Assembly: GCA_003671255.1 (NCBI GenBank)
Contig: QWPF01000004.1
Location: forward strand, 1 to 56,689
Source of the DNA: Planctomycetota bacterium
Lineage (GTDB): Bacteria > Planctomycetota > Planctomycetia > Gemmatales > Gemmataceae
Reading direction: 5' to 3'
DNA: 56,689 nucleotides
A program made the position numbers and the translations under genes. Positions 16,698-25,948 of this stretch are shown here, piece by piece. The notes below the pieces were generated by a model. That model was not told where the DNA came from, searched no databases, and was given only the letters and a program-made list of their open reading frames with translations. Each line of letters begins with the position of its first letter. Within the stretch, counting starts at the first letter, position 1.

Positions 16698-17144
16698 ATG
16701 CAATTTCGATTAGTGCCTCTCGAAGGCGGTAACACGATCGAATTATCACGAGATCTTACGGTCGTGGGCCGTAAAGAAGATTGCGATTTACGGCTTGATC
16801 ATAAGTCTATATCCAAGTTTCATTGTGTGATCGTACGAATGGAAAACACATTGCTACTTCGGGATCTTGGCAGCACCAATGGCACCATGGTGAACGGAAA
16901 AAGAATAAGGCGGGCCACGCTTAAAAACAATGATCGCTTAGACATAGCTAACCTGCCGTTTAAAGTACAAATAAGCATTGGGAAGGCCATTGAAAAGACT
17001 CCTCAATTCGAAGGCACAATTCAAATAAGTAATCAGGATAACGATGCTGACGAAAAAGATGATGATTCAAATTCGGACCAAATAAACAAAGATGACATAG
17101 TACAAAACAATGATTTGCCTGACCATTACCCATCAAATAATTAA
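16698..17144 (+). CDS. FHA-domain protein
   Basis: A 148-residue protein whose first 95 residues form a forkhead-associated domain, a reader of phosphothreonine. The signature residues are present: VVGRKEDCDLRL (Gly-Arg), SISKFHC (Ser and His) and DLGSTNGTMVNGKRI. The C-terminal 45 residues are acidic and Asn/Asp-rich, probably disordered. It could take signals from a Hanks-type kinase such as the one at 31126-31974. The stop codon overlaps that of convergent bioF (both lie in TTAA at 17141-17144). Confidence 0.9.
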   Translation: MQFRLVPLEGGNTIELSRDLTVVGRKEDCDLRLDHKSISKFHCVIVRMENTLLLRDLGSTNGTMVNGKRIRRATLKNNDRLDIANLPFKVQISIGKAIEKTPQFEGTIQISNQDNDADEKDDDSNSDQINKDDIVQNNDLPDHYPSNN

Positions 17145-18343
17145 AGCTGACATAAAACCACTTTAAGCTTTAAAAGAAAATCATTAATAAGATCATATGT
17201 ATGAAAAGCAGTGACTGAAATACGCAGTCTTGAAGAATTTACGGGTACGGAAGGCGGACGGATAGGAGGAACCAAAAACCCCAGTTCCAATAGCTGCTTA
17301 GCGATACGCATTGTTTTTTCTGTATTCCCAAAAATAACAGGAATGATATGACTTTCCGATGGGCCGATATCCAGCCCCATCTCCACAAGATTTTTACGCA
17401 AGTAATTGGAAAGCGAAATAACCAAGTCTCTTCGTGTATCATCTTTATTGATTAACTTGATTGCAGTTCTTGCTGCAGCAACACAAACCGGTGAAAGCGC
17501 TGTGGAAAAAATATAAGAACGAGCTTTGTTTTTTATCAGCTTTATTATTTTCTTGTTAGCACAGACGAAGCCACCTTGTGAGGCCAATGCCTTACTCAAA
17601 GTTCCTAATTTTATTATTCTGCTCTTCCAATCCGAATCGATGGGGAATATATCGGTCAAGCCTCTTGCACCGTCACCCGTGACTCCAGTAGCATGTGCCT
17701 CATCAAGAATCAACATGGCATCATTTTTCAAAGTAAGTTCATAAAGCTTTTCGATAGGGGCAAAATCACCATCCATACTGAAAAGGGTATCTGAAACAAT
17801 CCATAATTTTCTGAACTTACCCTGGTTACGGAATATTAAATTTTGGAGGTGATCACAATCTTTATGCTTAAAAAACCGAAGCGTTGCGCGAGAAAATCTG
17901 CAGCCATCAATAATACTTGCATGATTCAAAGAATCGGAAAGAATCAAATCCTTGGGATGAACCAATGAGGAGATAGTACCAAGATTTGCAGCAAAACCAC
18001 TGGAGAAAACAAGGGCATCATCAAACCCCTCCCAATGAGCGATATCTCGCTCGAGAGCACGATGCAATTTCGTATAACCAGAAACCAAGGGGGAAGCACC
18101 AGAACCTACGCCATACGAATTAAGCGCCCTACGGGCAGAGTGAAGAACAGCGGGGTGTTTTGAAAAGGCCAGATAATCATTTGAAGCAAAATTAACAAGT
18201 TTTTTGTTACGGTAAAGAACAGAACCATCAGGACAGAAATTAAGTGCCCTACGAAATCGATTCAATCCAGCATTAGTAATAAGATCTAACTCATGCTGGA
18301 TCGAATTTAAATGATCAACAGATTGAGAATCAGGAATTTTCAA
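17141..18343 (-). CDS. bioF: 8-amino-7-oxononanoate synthase (BioF)
   Basis: PLP enzyme that condenses pimeloyl-thioester with L-alanine in biotin synthesis. The 400-residue protein has NFASNDYLAFSKHP, GVGSGASPLVSGYTKLH, FSSGFAANLGTI, LILDEAHATGVTGDGARGL (PLP Asp and His) and the Schiff-base Lys in KLGTLSKALASQGG. The related glycine C-acetyltransferase and serine palmitoyltransferase share these motifs, but it directly follows bioB (21 bases), which supports BioF. It appears to use a TTG start at 18343: it is in frame with bioB after that gene's TAA, and no ATG lies between. Confidence 0.88.
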   Translation of the reverse strand: MKIPDSQSVDHLNSIQHELDLITNAGLNRFRRALNFCPDGSVLYRNKKLVNFASNDYLAFSKHPAVLHSARRALNSYGVGSGASPLVSGYTKLHRALERDIAHWEGFDDALVFSSGFAANLGTISSLVHPKDLILSDSLNHASIIDGCRFSRATLRFFKHKDCDHLQNLIFRNQGKFRKLWIVSDTLFSMDGDFAPIEKLYELTLKNDAMLILDEAHATGVTGDGARGLTDIFPIDSDWKSRIIKLGTLSKALASQGGFVCANKKIIKLIKNKARSYIFSTALSPVCVAAARTAIKLINKDDTRRDLVISLSNYLRKNLVEMGLDIGPSESHIIPVIFGNTEKTMRIAKQLLELGFLVPPIRPPSVPVNSSRLRISVTAFHTYDLINDFLLKLKVVLCQL

Positions 18344-18364
18344 TTTATCTTTGCAATCCCAAGG

Positions 18365-19447
18365 TTAAAAGTTCAACACTGGAAGCTGAAGAAGCGATCC
18401 GTTGGAGTTCGGGGTAATTTCAGAAACTGGAATGGATTCATCCAAATCACCAACACGGTCATCCTGCCATTCAAGTTCGAGGTCGCTAATCATTTGTAAA
18501 TCTTCCTGATTAGCCCGCCCGTAAGTGGAAAGATAATTACCAATTAAGCCGCTGGTGCCCCCGACATAAAAAATCCAACTTTGAAGGTCACGAAGATTTT
18601 TTTCCCTGCCACCAGCAACTTTCAAATCTTGCTTTGGAAGTATCAAGCGCATGACAGCGATGATCTTTAGGATTTCCATTGGTTTAAGTTTAGGAACATT
18701 CTCCAGCGGTGTTCCAGCAATAGGATGGAGAAAATTAAGCGGAACAACATGGGGGTTAAGCTCTTTCAAACTAAACCCAAGGCTGACCCGATCATCAACA
18801 CTTTCGCCCATGCCAAAAATACAACCGCAGCATGCTTCAAGGCCAGCCTTCTGCGCAATCTTTACAGTATCAACACGATCTTGCCAAGAATGAGTGGTAA
18901 CCACCTTAGGATAAAACTCTTTTGAAGTTTCGAGATTATGATTAATTCTGCGGATACCAGCAGCTTTTAAATCTCGGGCTTGAGATTCATTCAAAGTGCC
19001 AAGTGTTGCGCAATGAGTTATGCCATCAACCTTTTTCATGGACTCAATAGCTTCCATGATTTTGGGCCATTCTTTTTTGTTGGGCCCCCTACCACTGTTC
19101 ACAATACCAAAAGCACTGGCCCCATTATCTCGGGCGCTAGCACAGGCTTTTTCAACAGTTTCCCCATCCATCATAGGATAAGCGTCAACATCAGCATCGT
19201 AATGAGCACTTTGGGCACAGAATTTACAATCTTCGCTGCAATTCCCAAATTTGGTGGGAAGAATGCTGCAAAAAGTTACTTTATTGCTATGAAAATACCT
19301 ACGGACTTTGTTAGCAGCATAAAATAAATCATAAAGTTCGCCTCCTTGAACTAGAAAAAGCTGCTTGGCTTCATCTCTAGTAATATCCCCCCCGGTAATA
19401 ATCCGATTAGCAATAGCAAGAAAATCAATTGGAGATTGCTGCACCAT
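18365..19447 (-). CDS. bioB: Biotin synthase (BioB)
   Basis: Radical SAM enzyme that inserts sulfur into dethiobiotin. The 360-residue protein has the cluster motif NCSEDCKFCAQS with C70, C74 and C77, then YPMMDGETVEKA, GCIFGMGES, LNFLHPIAGTP and AGGREKNLRDLQ, all as in BioB. Start 19447 is chosen because GAGGAG precedes this ATG; an in-frame upstream start lacks one. The C-terminal 50 residues (IGNYLSTYGRANQEDLQM onward) match the usual tail. It is first in bioB-bioF; bioA and bioD are not in the window. Confidence 0.95.
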   Translation of the reverse strand: MVQQSPIDFLAIANRIITGGDITRDEAKQLFLVQGGELYDLFYAANKVRRYFHSNKVTFCSILPTKFGNCSEDCKFCAQSAHYDADVDAYPMMDGETVEKACASARDNGASAFGIVNSGRGPNKKEWPKIMEAIESMKKVDGITHCATLGTLNESQARDLKAAGIRRINHNLETSKEFYPKVVTTHSWQDRVDTVKIAQKAGLEACCGCIFGMGESVDDRVSLGFSLKELNPHVVPLNFLHPIAGTPLENVPKLKPMEILKIIAVMRLILPKQDLKVAGGREKNLRDLQSWIFYVGGTSGLIGNYLSTYGRANQEDLQMISDLELEWQDDRVGDLDESIPVSEITPNSNGSLLQLPVLNF

Positions 19448-19502
19448 ATATGAACTCCTCAAAGCGAAAAGATTAAAGTCATAAAACCCAACGAGAATCA
19501 TT

Positions 19503-19736
19503 TTACGAATTTTTGCGACTGGGCATGCAAATAAGGACTAAAATTCCAACTGAAGAAACAAATGCAAACACACCTGAAAATAAATTACGCGTATAAGTTC
19601 TGTCTCCTGGTTCACTTTGCAAAGGAACGGGAGCAGCAGGCGGTTGAGCGTAAATCGGGGTAGAAGAAAATAATAAAAATGAAAGCAATAAAGTTCCTAT
19701 GACCATGAGAAATCTCTTAGCGGGATTAGCTAGCAT
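19503..19736 (-). CDS. Small membrane protein with two hydrophobic segments
   Basis: A 77-residue protein with an N-terminal hydrophobic segment that could be a signal peptide (LMVIGTLLLSFLLFSSTPIYA), a Pro-rich loop, and a second helix (LFSGVFAFVSSVGILVLICM). No known family is recognised. Its ATG at 19736 overlaps the end of the preceding membrane-protein gene, so translation is probably coupled. A later in-frame ATG (LMVIG) is possible. Confidence 0.55.
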   Translation of the reverse strand: MLANPAKRFLMVIGTLLLSFLLFSSTPIYAQPPAAPVPLQSEPGDRTYTRNLFSGVFAFVSSVGILVLICMPSRKNS

Positions 19737-20412
19737 GGCGCCAAGGATTTTTAAACCAAGTACCAGGACTTGAATAAGCCATATTTTCATTCTGAGATCG
19801 AAACCTTTCTTCTTCCTGCATGAGGCGCCACTTCCTCTTGCGAAAATACTTGGTTAAAAAGTACTGAATAATAGTACCAAATATAACAAACCCAATACAA
19901 ATCACATCAATAAGGCCAGCTTGTTTATCAACAATTAAAGAAGAATCTAAAGCTTTAACCCTATCAAGAATTGCAATGATACCATAAGCCGAGGCTAGGG
20001 TACCAAGTAAGCTGGAAAAAGCGGTAAACCAGAAGGGGTAAAGCAAAAGAGCAGCTATGCCGCCAACCAGAAGGCAAGCCAACCAAGCATCGCCAGCGGG
20101 CATAAATAGATTACCGATAATAAGCCCTGTACATCCACCTAAAACAAAAACAACAACTCGAATGATGGAAAGGGCCAAAATACCAGCTGAGATACCAAAT
20201 AAAAGGGCAGCAAAAATGCCTTGGATTCCAAAATCGGGGCCTTTATCAAATCCTAATACCCCTGCACCTGCTGTTGCCAAAAATACAACCCAAAACTTGT
20301 GGGTTAGGTAACCTGCACTCCACAACAATAATCCACACAATAAAATGGCAATCAAAGTTGGTGTCGATAATTTTATCACTTCAGAAAAAATATCAGGATC
20401 AAGAAAATGCAT
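19726..20412 (-). CDS. Multi-pass membrane protein, function unknown
   Basis: A 228-residue protein with about six or seven hydrophobic helices (TPTLIAILLCGLLLWSAG, FWVVFLATAGAGVLGF, IFAALLFGISAGIL, VVVFVLGGCTGLIIGNL, WLACLLVGGIAALLLYPFW, and one near residue 180), then a basic, charged C-terminal tail (KYFRKRKWRLMQEEERFR) that is likely cytoplasmic. The repeated Gly-rich helices resemble TMEM198/DUF4203-type proteins, but this is uncertain. The ATG at 20412 has AGGAG about 11 bases upstream. Confidence 0.7.
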   Translation of the reverse strand: MHFLDPDIFSEVIKLSTPTLIAILLCGLLLWSAGYLTHKFWVVFLATAGAGVLGFDKGPDFGIQGIFAALLFGISAGILALSIIRVVVFVLGGCTGLIIGNLFMPAGDAWLACLLVGGIAALLLYPFWFTAFSSLLGTLASAYGIIAILDRVKALDSSLIVDKQAGLIDVICIGFVIFGTIIQYFLTKYFRKRKWRLMQEEERFRSQNENMAYSSPGTWFKNPWRHAS

Positions 20413-20472
20413 TAGATAAAGAACTCCTATTCGAGTAACCCGCAAGTATAAAACGGATCTTTCGATTAACGA

Positions 20473-20502
20473 AGTGTAGCTTTAAATCATGGATTTTGTC
20501 AA
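20473..20502 (-). promoter_or_regulatory. Promoter candidate for the membrane-protein/bio unit
   Basis: On the minus strand TTGACA (20502-20497) and TACACT (20478-20473) are 18 bases apart, inside the 107-base gap between tsaE and the membrane-protein gene. It could drive the two membrane-protein genes and bioB-bioF independently of tsaE. Confidence 0.5.
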
Positions 20503-20519
20503 TAAAAGGCTTAATGAGG

Positions 20520-21020
20520 CTATAAGCTTTCAACCAAACGAACCAAATCCGCCAATACTCGAGAACAACCCAAATCACCAAGCAAAGAAATATGAATTCT
20601 TCGCTCTTCTTGAACTAAAACCTCTAAAAATATGTCCATCCTTGAAGCAGGTAAGCATTTTTTGATCTTATCAGCCCATTCAATCAGCACTACATTCCCA
20701 CCTTGAAACAACTCATCACCACCAAAATCAAGAAACTGAGACTCACTCTCCAAACGATAAACATCTAAATGATGTACCGTGCAACGACCCTGATACTCCT
20801 GCATTAAAACAAAAGTCGGACTAGTTACAAACTCCAATGATGAACACTCGAGACCCTGACACAAGGATCGAACCAGAGTTGTTTTACCGCTCCCCAATTC
20901 GCCGTTTAATCCAATAACAAAAGAAGACGGAATCAACCGCCCCAAAGAAACACCAAGTTCCTGAAACTTCTCAAGGGAAGAAACAGTGATAGCGCAAGAA
21001 AAGGTGGATCGGGTATTCAT
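20520..21020 (-). CDS. tsaE: tRNA threonylcarbamoyladenosine biosynthesis ATPase (TsaE)
   Basis: P-loop ATPase that works with TsaB and TsaD to make t6A in ANN-reading tRNAs. The 166-residue protein has the Walker A motif GLNGELGSGKTTLVRSL, SPTFVLMQEY, VHHLDVYRLES and a Walker B-like VVLIEWADKI, all diagnostic. It lies 11 bases after the large TPR gene, so it is probably co-transcribed with it. tsaB and tsaD are not here. Confidence 0.94.
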   Translation of the reverse strand: MNTRSTFSCAITVSSLEKFQELGVSLGRLIPSSFVIGLNGELGSGKTTLVRSLCQGLECSSLEFVTSPTFVLMQEYQGRCTVHHLDVYRLESESQFLDFGGDELFQGGNVVLIEWADKIKKCLPASRMDIFLEVLVQEERRIHISLLGDLGCSRVLADLVRLVESL

Positions 21021-21031
21021 AAAAAGTTTAA

Positions 21032-23656
21032 TTAATCATCATTTTCTTCAGGACGATCAACATTCGTATCGCCATTCTGAATACGCTTCAATTGTTTTTT
21101 ATAATAAACCTTAGTAGGTTCGAGAGCAACAGCCTTGGTTTGAGCTTCAACAGCTTCTTTTTGGCGATTTAACTGAAATAAGACTTCAGCAAGAGTGTCG
21201 AGATGAGCAGCACTTTTGCCATCCAGCTTAATTGCAGCCTCGGCCTGACTAAGTCCCCAATTCAAATCAGTTTTACAGCAAGCAGAAAGCCAAGCAGCAG
21301 AGTTATGCGCCCAGGAACAATTAGGATAATCATCACCCACTTTTTGGATCGATTTTTTTGCAGTAGCAAAAATCTTATCTGCTAGATCCTTTCTACCTTT
21401 TGCAACCAAAGGTTGGTAAACAAGGATAGGCAACTCAACCTCGCCTGGTTGTAAATCATACGCCTTCGTAGCAAATACATCAACTTTATCAAAATTGCCT
21501 TCATCGATTGCAGATCTACAACGCAGCCGAGCGATTAAACAAGGCACATTTACATATGCTTGGCTTTGCGTAAAAGAAACGAAAGGTGTCATGCAGCGAA
21601 GCATAGCAAGCTCATAACCATCGGCAGCTTTTTCAAAGTTCTTTTTTTCAATAAGCCTGCTTGCTATCGCACGAGAAGAAGCCCCAACGCTATAAGAACC
21701 AGGCTCCCCGGTTTTGGAAACCAAATCAAATTGCACAAGGGCATCATCCACATAATTTCTTTTGCCCAAGGCATAAGCAAAATCTAGCCTAACCTGTTCA
21801 TTACCGAGAGGCGCCCAAGAGGCCAAATCCTTCCACTTGGAAGCTTGCGTTTTATCGCCTATGTTTTCTTCCATTTTTGCGATCATAAAAGCGAGGATCG
21901 ATTTAGATTTATCTTTTTCCCAAGCGGCCTTATAAGAATCCCTAGCTTTAATCCAGTTCTTTTGTTCTGCGTACAAGTCTGCTAGCGAAACCAGAATCGT
22001 TTCACTGCCAAACTTATCAGCCAACTCTTTCAGCTTATCTTGCAAACCATATTTTTTAAGAATAGCGCTTGCAGCATTTTTCAAACTTACACTTTCTTCA
22101 GAAGTTACCGTAGAAGCGTATTCTAAAAGATCATCAACAAGTTTTTCAATGGCCTTAATCTCAACCTTTTTGCCATGCAAATCATTTATCTGCATAATCA
22201 CAGATTGAGCAGATTCAATATTTTTCTTTTTAAAAAGAAAGCGGAATAAAGGATCGTAGTATTCAGAGTCATCGCCAAACATTTTGTTCAATATGCGTCC
22301 AGAGGCTTCACGATGTTCCATTTTTTGCAGATACTTAGCCGCATCATCCAAAGCACGATCTTTTTTCTTAATTAAGATCCAAGCATGAACCAACTTTAAA
22401 GGCCAATCACCCTCAGATTTATCAGCGATACGACTGCTATAGTAATCCAGCGTTTTCAATGCCTGCTCTTTTTCGCCCAAGCCGTAGAGGATTTTAGCCC
22501 AATGAATTTCGAGTGAAGGAACATCCTTCGCATTTTCGTTTTTTGCTTCGTCAATCAAGGGTTTGATTTTCTCAAACTCAAAACGACTGGCATAAATCTC
22601 TGAAACCATCATGCGTTTTTTGTTTTTCAGCAAGTATTGAATCCCTTCGGGAACCATGTAATTCAGCAATGCGATTTTTGCGGCCTGCGACAATTGCTCG
22701 GTAGATTCAACCTCATTTTTATCTTTGCCAGTTAATTCTTCAGCAATTTCCACAAGGGTTTTACTGGCTTTATCAAATTCCGCTTTTTCGTTTGCCAATC
22801 GGTACATTGCCAGTTTGTAACCTAATTTCCCCAAGAGTAAATCGTCGGGGAAATGATCGGTTTCCAAAACAGCCTTCCACTTGGAAGCTTCGAGGGCTAA
22901 TTGCGTATAGAGTTCCGGGTTTTTAGAGTCTTTTGCAAATTTCAGAGCTTCGATCCTTGCGCCTTTGCTACGATACAAAAAAGCAAGAATCTCATTATTT
23001 ATTTCATCACTGATCTTGGGCGATTTGTTTTTCGATAGTTCCGTAATGATTTTATCTGTTGAAGATGAAAGTAATGCATATGCAGCATAATTCGAAAAAA
23101 CCCCCTCAGCCCTGTTTTCTAGCATCATCTGTAGAATTTGATCTAAAAATTTGAATTCATTTTTCTCAATCAGATACGGAATAACTTTACTTATTGCCTT
23201 GGATGCGTAAGAAAGCACAGAGTTCCGAACATCTTCCTGCTCTTCTGCATTAATAATTTTAATAACAGATTTAACACCTTGTCCGCCCATTTCAATTAAT
23301 TTGGCAATCGACTTTTCTTTATCTTGCAAATTTCCAGATTGATACGATTGAATCAAATCAATAACAGCAATGGGAGAATCTTGATAAATCCCCCACTTGA
23401 ACTTTTCCAGCAGTTCCAGGGATCGTTTGCGGATTTCCGCATCCGCGCCTTTCAAGGCGATTTTGAGTTGGTCCTCGGCATCGCTGCCTGCTTTCCACAA
23501 ATTTTTATGTGCATTTTCTCGGGTGGTAAAATCCGCATCACCTAATTCATCAATCCATTTTTTTATCTGCGCTTGTTTAGAATCTTGAAATGCCTGCACC
23601 GATCCCAATAGGAATAAAACAATGAAAACTTGAAAAAGCCTTAATTTAAAAGACAT
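21032..23656 (-). CDS. Large secreted HEAT/TPR-repeat protein
   Basis: An 874-residue protein with a signal peptide (FQVFIVLFLLGSVQAF, then QDSKQ). The first 150 residues look HEAT-like (TRENAHKNLWKAGSDAE, IRKRSLELLEKF). Most of the rest is helical TPR-type repeats, with clear ones at the C-terminus (WGLSQAEAAIKLDGKSAAHLDTLAEVLF..., then RQKEAVEAQTKAVALEPTKVYY). It is probably a periplasmic scaffold. No enzyme motif is seen. Start 23656 has GAGG upstream; an in-frame TTG two codons earlier is less likely. It is first in a unit with tsaE. Confidence 0.85.
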   Translation of the reverse strand: MSFKLRLFQVFIVLFLLGSVQAFQDSKQAQIKKWIDELGDADFTTRENAHKNLWKAGSDAEDQLKIALKGADAEIRKRSLELLEKFKWGIYQDSPIAVIDLIQSYQSGNLQDKEKSIAKLIEMGGQGVKSVIKIINAEEQEDVRNSVLSYASKAISKVIPYLIEKNEFKFLDQILQMMLENRAEGVFSNYAAYALLSSSTDKIITELSKNKSPKISDEINNEILAFLYRSKGARIEALKFAKDSKNPELYTQLALEASKWKAVLETDHFPDDLLLGKLGYKLAMYRLANEKAEFDKASKTLVEIAEELTGKDKNEVESTEQLSQAAKIALLNYMVPEGIQYLLKNKKRMMVSEIYASRFEFEKIKPLIDEAKNENAKDVPSLEIHWAKILYGLGEKEQALKTLDYYSSRIADKSEGDWPLKLVHAWILIKKKDRALDDAAKYLQKMEHREASGRILNKMFGDDSEYYDPLFRFLFKKKNIESAQSVIMQINDLHGKKVEIKAIEKLVDDLLEYASTVTSEESVSLKNAASAILKKYGLQDKLKELADKFGSETILVSLADLYAEQKNWIKARDSYKAAWEKDKSKSILAFMIAKMEENIGDKTQASKWKDLASWAPLGNEQVRLDFAYALGKRNYVDDALVQFDLVSKTGEPGSYSVGASSRAIASRLIEKKNFEKAADGYELAMLRCMTPFVSFTQSQAYVNVPCLIARLRCRSAIDEGNFDKVDVFATKAYDLQPGEVELPILVYQPLVAKGRKDLADKIFATAKKSIQKVGDDYPNCSWAHNSAAWLSACCKTDLNWGLSQAEAAIKLDGKSAAHLDTLAEVLFQLNRQKEAVEAQTKAVALEPTKVYYKKQLKRIQNGDTNVDRPEENDD

Positions 23657-23842
23657 TGGCAATCCTCGCCCTAGCTGAATAAGTAATGGTTAAAAACCAT
23701 TGGCTATATAATCCTATTCATTGTTAGCCCAAAACGACAAGTATAAACAGGGTAATCCGTTGCAAATAAGTTAAAACTATGAAATAACCTGCTATTATCT
23801 GATTTTGTGCTTAGGCGATAACCAAGGAGATAAATTCCACCT

Positions 23843-25258
23843 ATGATAAAAACACCCCTTTTTCTGCTAGTAATAGGATTAACCTTTATATTAATTATGC
23901 CTAGGAATAGCGAAACCAAAGAACCTTCAAAAACATCACTGGAAGTAGGATTTGCAAAAGGTGATGCCACTCCTAAGGTTGGAATAAATCCAATTTATAT
24001 AGCAGGTTTTGGGCATAACCGAAAAGCAGAAGGAGTCAGCGACCCAATCTTAATAAGGGTGATGGTATTAAAAAATGAGGGTAAAAAATACGCATTCATT
24101 TGCGCAGATTTGATTGGTTTGTTTAAAGATCAAGTTGATGAAATTCGCAAAGAATTAAAAGATTTTGAGAATGTCATGTTCTCCTGCACCCATTCCCATG
24201 AAGGTCCGGATACTTTAGGCCTTTGGGGTCAAACACCTTTCCAATCTGGAATTAACCCCGATTACATGCTTTCTTTGGTTAAAATCACAGTAAATACTGT
24301 CAGAGATGCTGCTAAAAATCTTACTCCTTGCGAAACTGAAATTGCTGCAGTTTCAATCCCTGAACTTCTATATGACGGAAGACCGCCAATCGTAAAAATG
24401 GATGAACTATTAACTTTAAGATTCAACAAAGAAAAAACAAAGACAGCTTTGGGTATTGTTCTTTTCTGGCATTGTCACCCAGAAACTTTAGGAAGTATTA
24501 ATAAAAAATTAAGTTCAGATTTTGTTGGTTACACGGTAAATGAAATCAAGAAACAAACTCAAGCCGAAGCAATTGTATTTACCGGAGCGGTGGGCGGCTT
24601 AATGACCTCACTAAAAGTTCCAATAAAAAATCAACAAGGTGAGAACTTGAATGACGGAACATTTGAAAAAACCGAACGCTATGGTCAATTGTTGGCAAAT
24701 GCCAGTCTCAATTCATTGAAAAAAGCCAAGGCTGTTAATTTGACCCCTATAGTTGTACGAAAAAAGGAGATTCTGCTTCCTGTTGATAATCCTATCTATC
24801 GTTTGGCGAAACAATTAGGGGTTTTTAAACGAGAAATATTTGATTGGGATTTACAACTTAATAAGCATCCCAGCCTGAACCAACGAGAAGAAAAGCATCC
24901 ATCTGTAAAAACCGAGGTAAGTATCATAAGATTGGGTGAACTTGGAATCGGGTGTATCCCTGGTGAAATATACCCCGAACTACTTCTAGGAAAAGTTGCA
25001 AAAACACCAGAAAAAGAAGCCGATTACCAAAATGCAAGCACTGAACCAGATTGGTTTCAAAAATGGAATATGCCTTACAAAACCGTGGTTGGTCTTGCAA
25101 ATGATGAAATCGGATACATTCTTCCCAAAAAACAATGGGATGAAAAACCCCCATATGCATATGGAAGTAAATCTGCACCCTATGGCGAAATAAATAGCCT
25201 AGGGCCTGATACTGCTTTTCTTATAGCCAATGCTTTCAACGAATTACTATCCAAATAA
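23843..25258 (+). CDS. Neutral/alkaline non-lysosomal ceramidase-like secreted protein
   Basis: A 471-residue protein with an N-terminal hydrophobic segment (FLLVIGLTFILIM) and the start of a neutral-ceramidase fold: VGFAKGDATPKVG, GFGHNRKAEGVSDPILIRVMVL, FICADLIGL and FSCTHSHEGPDTLGLWG, with the metal-binding His pair, plus FWHCHPETLG later. The C-terminal immunoglobulin-like domain of true ceramidases seems absent, so it is a short homologue. Many planctomycete members of this family act on unknown substrates. GGAG lies about 10 bases before the ATG. It is monocistronic. Confidence 0.82.
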   Translation: MIKTPLFLLVIGLTFILIMPRNSETKEPSKTSLEVGFAKGDATPKVGINPIYIAGFGHNRKAEGVSDPILIRVMVLKNEGKKYAFICADLIGLFKDQVDEIRKELKDFENVMFSCTHSHEGPDTLGLWGQTPFQSGINPDYMLSLVKITVNTVRDAAKNLTPCETEIAAVSIPELLYDGRPPIVKMDELLTLRFNKEKTKTALGIVLFWHCHPETLGSINKKLSSDFVGYTVNEIKKQTQAEAIVFTGAVGGLMTSLKVPIKNQQGENLNDGTFEKTERYGQLLANASLNSLKKAKAVNLTPIVVRKKEILLPVDNPIYRLAKQLGVFKREIFDWDLQLNKHPSLNQREEKHPSVKTEVSIIRLGELGIGCIPGEIYPELLLGKVAKTPEKEADYQNASTEPDWFQKWNMPYKTVVGLANDEIGYILPKKQWDEKPPYAYGSKSAPYGEINSLGPDTAFLIANAFNELLSK

Positions 25259-25303
25259 GTATCCCCGATTTCCGGAAGTAACTATTTAGGGATCAACGAA
25301 TAA

Positions 25304-25327
25304 AACCCAAACTAAAAAGCTTGGGTT
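25304..25327 (-). terminator. Terminator after the Pro-rich lipoprotein gene
   Basis: On the minus strand AACCCAAGCT pairs with AGTTTGGGTT (one G-U pair), followed by TTTATT. On the plus strand the same site has an A-C mismatch and no T run, so it serves the minus strand. It lies about 55 bases past the stop at 25382. Confidence 0.6.
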
Positions 25328-25381
25328 CTAAATCGTTCATCATCTAGGAATCATTACAACTTTGAGAATCACCAGAAAAAC

Positions 25382-25759
25382 CTAATTAATTATTCGGGAT
25401 GTTGGATTAGCCGGAGTTGGCTGAGCTTGTGGCACCAATTTTGGAGCAGGATTATTAGGAGTGGGGCTCAATGGCAAAGTGTTTTGCGGATTTAATGGTG
25501 GGGGTGCGGTTTGTGTTGATACTCCAGGAGCTACTGGGACCCCGGGTTGTCCAATCACATAGGTGCCACTTTCTTCAATTACGGGTATTCCCTGTTGAAC
25601 AATAACTTCACCACCGTTTAAGGTTTCAGGAAAAGCATTGTCAGCTTTTTTTGCCTGACCACCTCTTAAAAACCCCCCATTGCCATCACCCCAAGTACAG
25701 CCCCCCAAACCAAGGATCGAGGCAATTAAAATCGATACACCCATAATTTTCGTCTTCAT
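25382..25759 (-). CDS. Proline-rich lipoprotein
   Basis: A 125-residue protein with a lipoprotein signal ending in the lipobox LGLGGC (Cys at about residue 21), then a Gly-rich stretch, a short ordered part (GGEVIVQQGIPVIEESGTYV), and a Pro/Asn/Gln-rich tail that is likely disordered. No family is recognised. The ATG at 25759 is chosen over an in-frame TTG two codons upstream; AGGTAGGG precedes it. It sits downstream of the S41 protease but beyond that gene's terminator. Confidence 0.75.
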   Translation of the reverse strand: MKTKIMGVSILIASILGLGGCTWGDGNGGFLRGGQAKKADNAFPETLNGGEVIVQQGIPVIEESGTYVIGQPGVPVAPGVSTQTAPPPLNPQNTLPLSPTPNNPAPKLVPQAQPTPANPTSRIIN

Positions 25760-25871
25760 AATCAAGCCCTACCTAAAAGATTTGCTAAAAACATTAAAGT
25801 TCTTCTGAAGCTCATTCCCAACAATAGATAATGCAACAGAAAAAGCATGTCGGCAAATCGAAGATACAAAT

Positions 25872-25914
25872 AAAAAGAAAACGCAATAATCCTGCAAAGG
25901 ATCATCGCGCTTTC
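25872..25914 (-). terminator. Strong Rho-independent terminator after the S41 protease gene
   Basis: On the minus strand a 16-pair stem (GAAAGCGCGATGATCC with GGATTATTGCGTTTTC, three G-U pairs) with a six-base loop is followed by T5. The G-U pairs form only in minus-strand RNA. Confidence 0.88.
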
Positions 25915-25948
25915 TCGTTAAAGACAGATTAAACGCTAAGGTTTAATA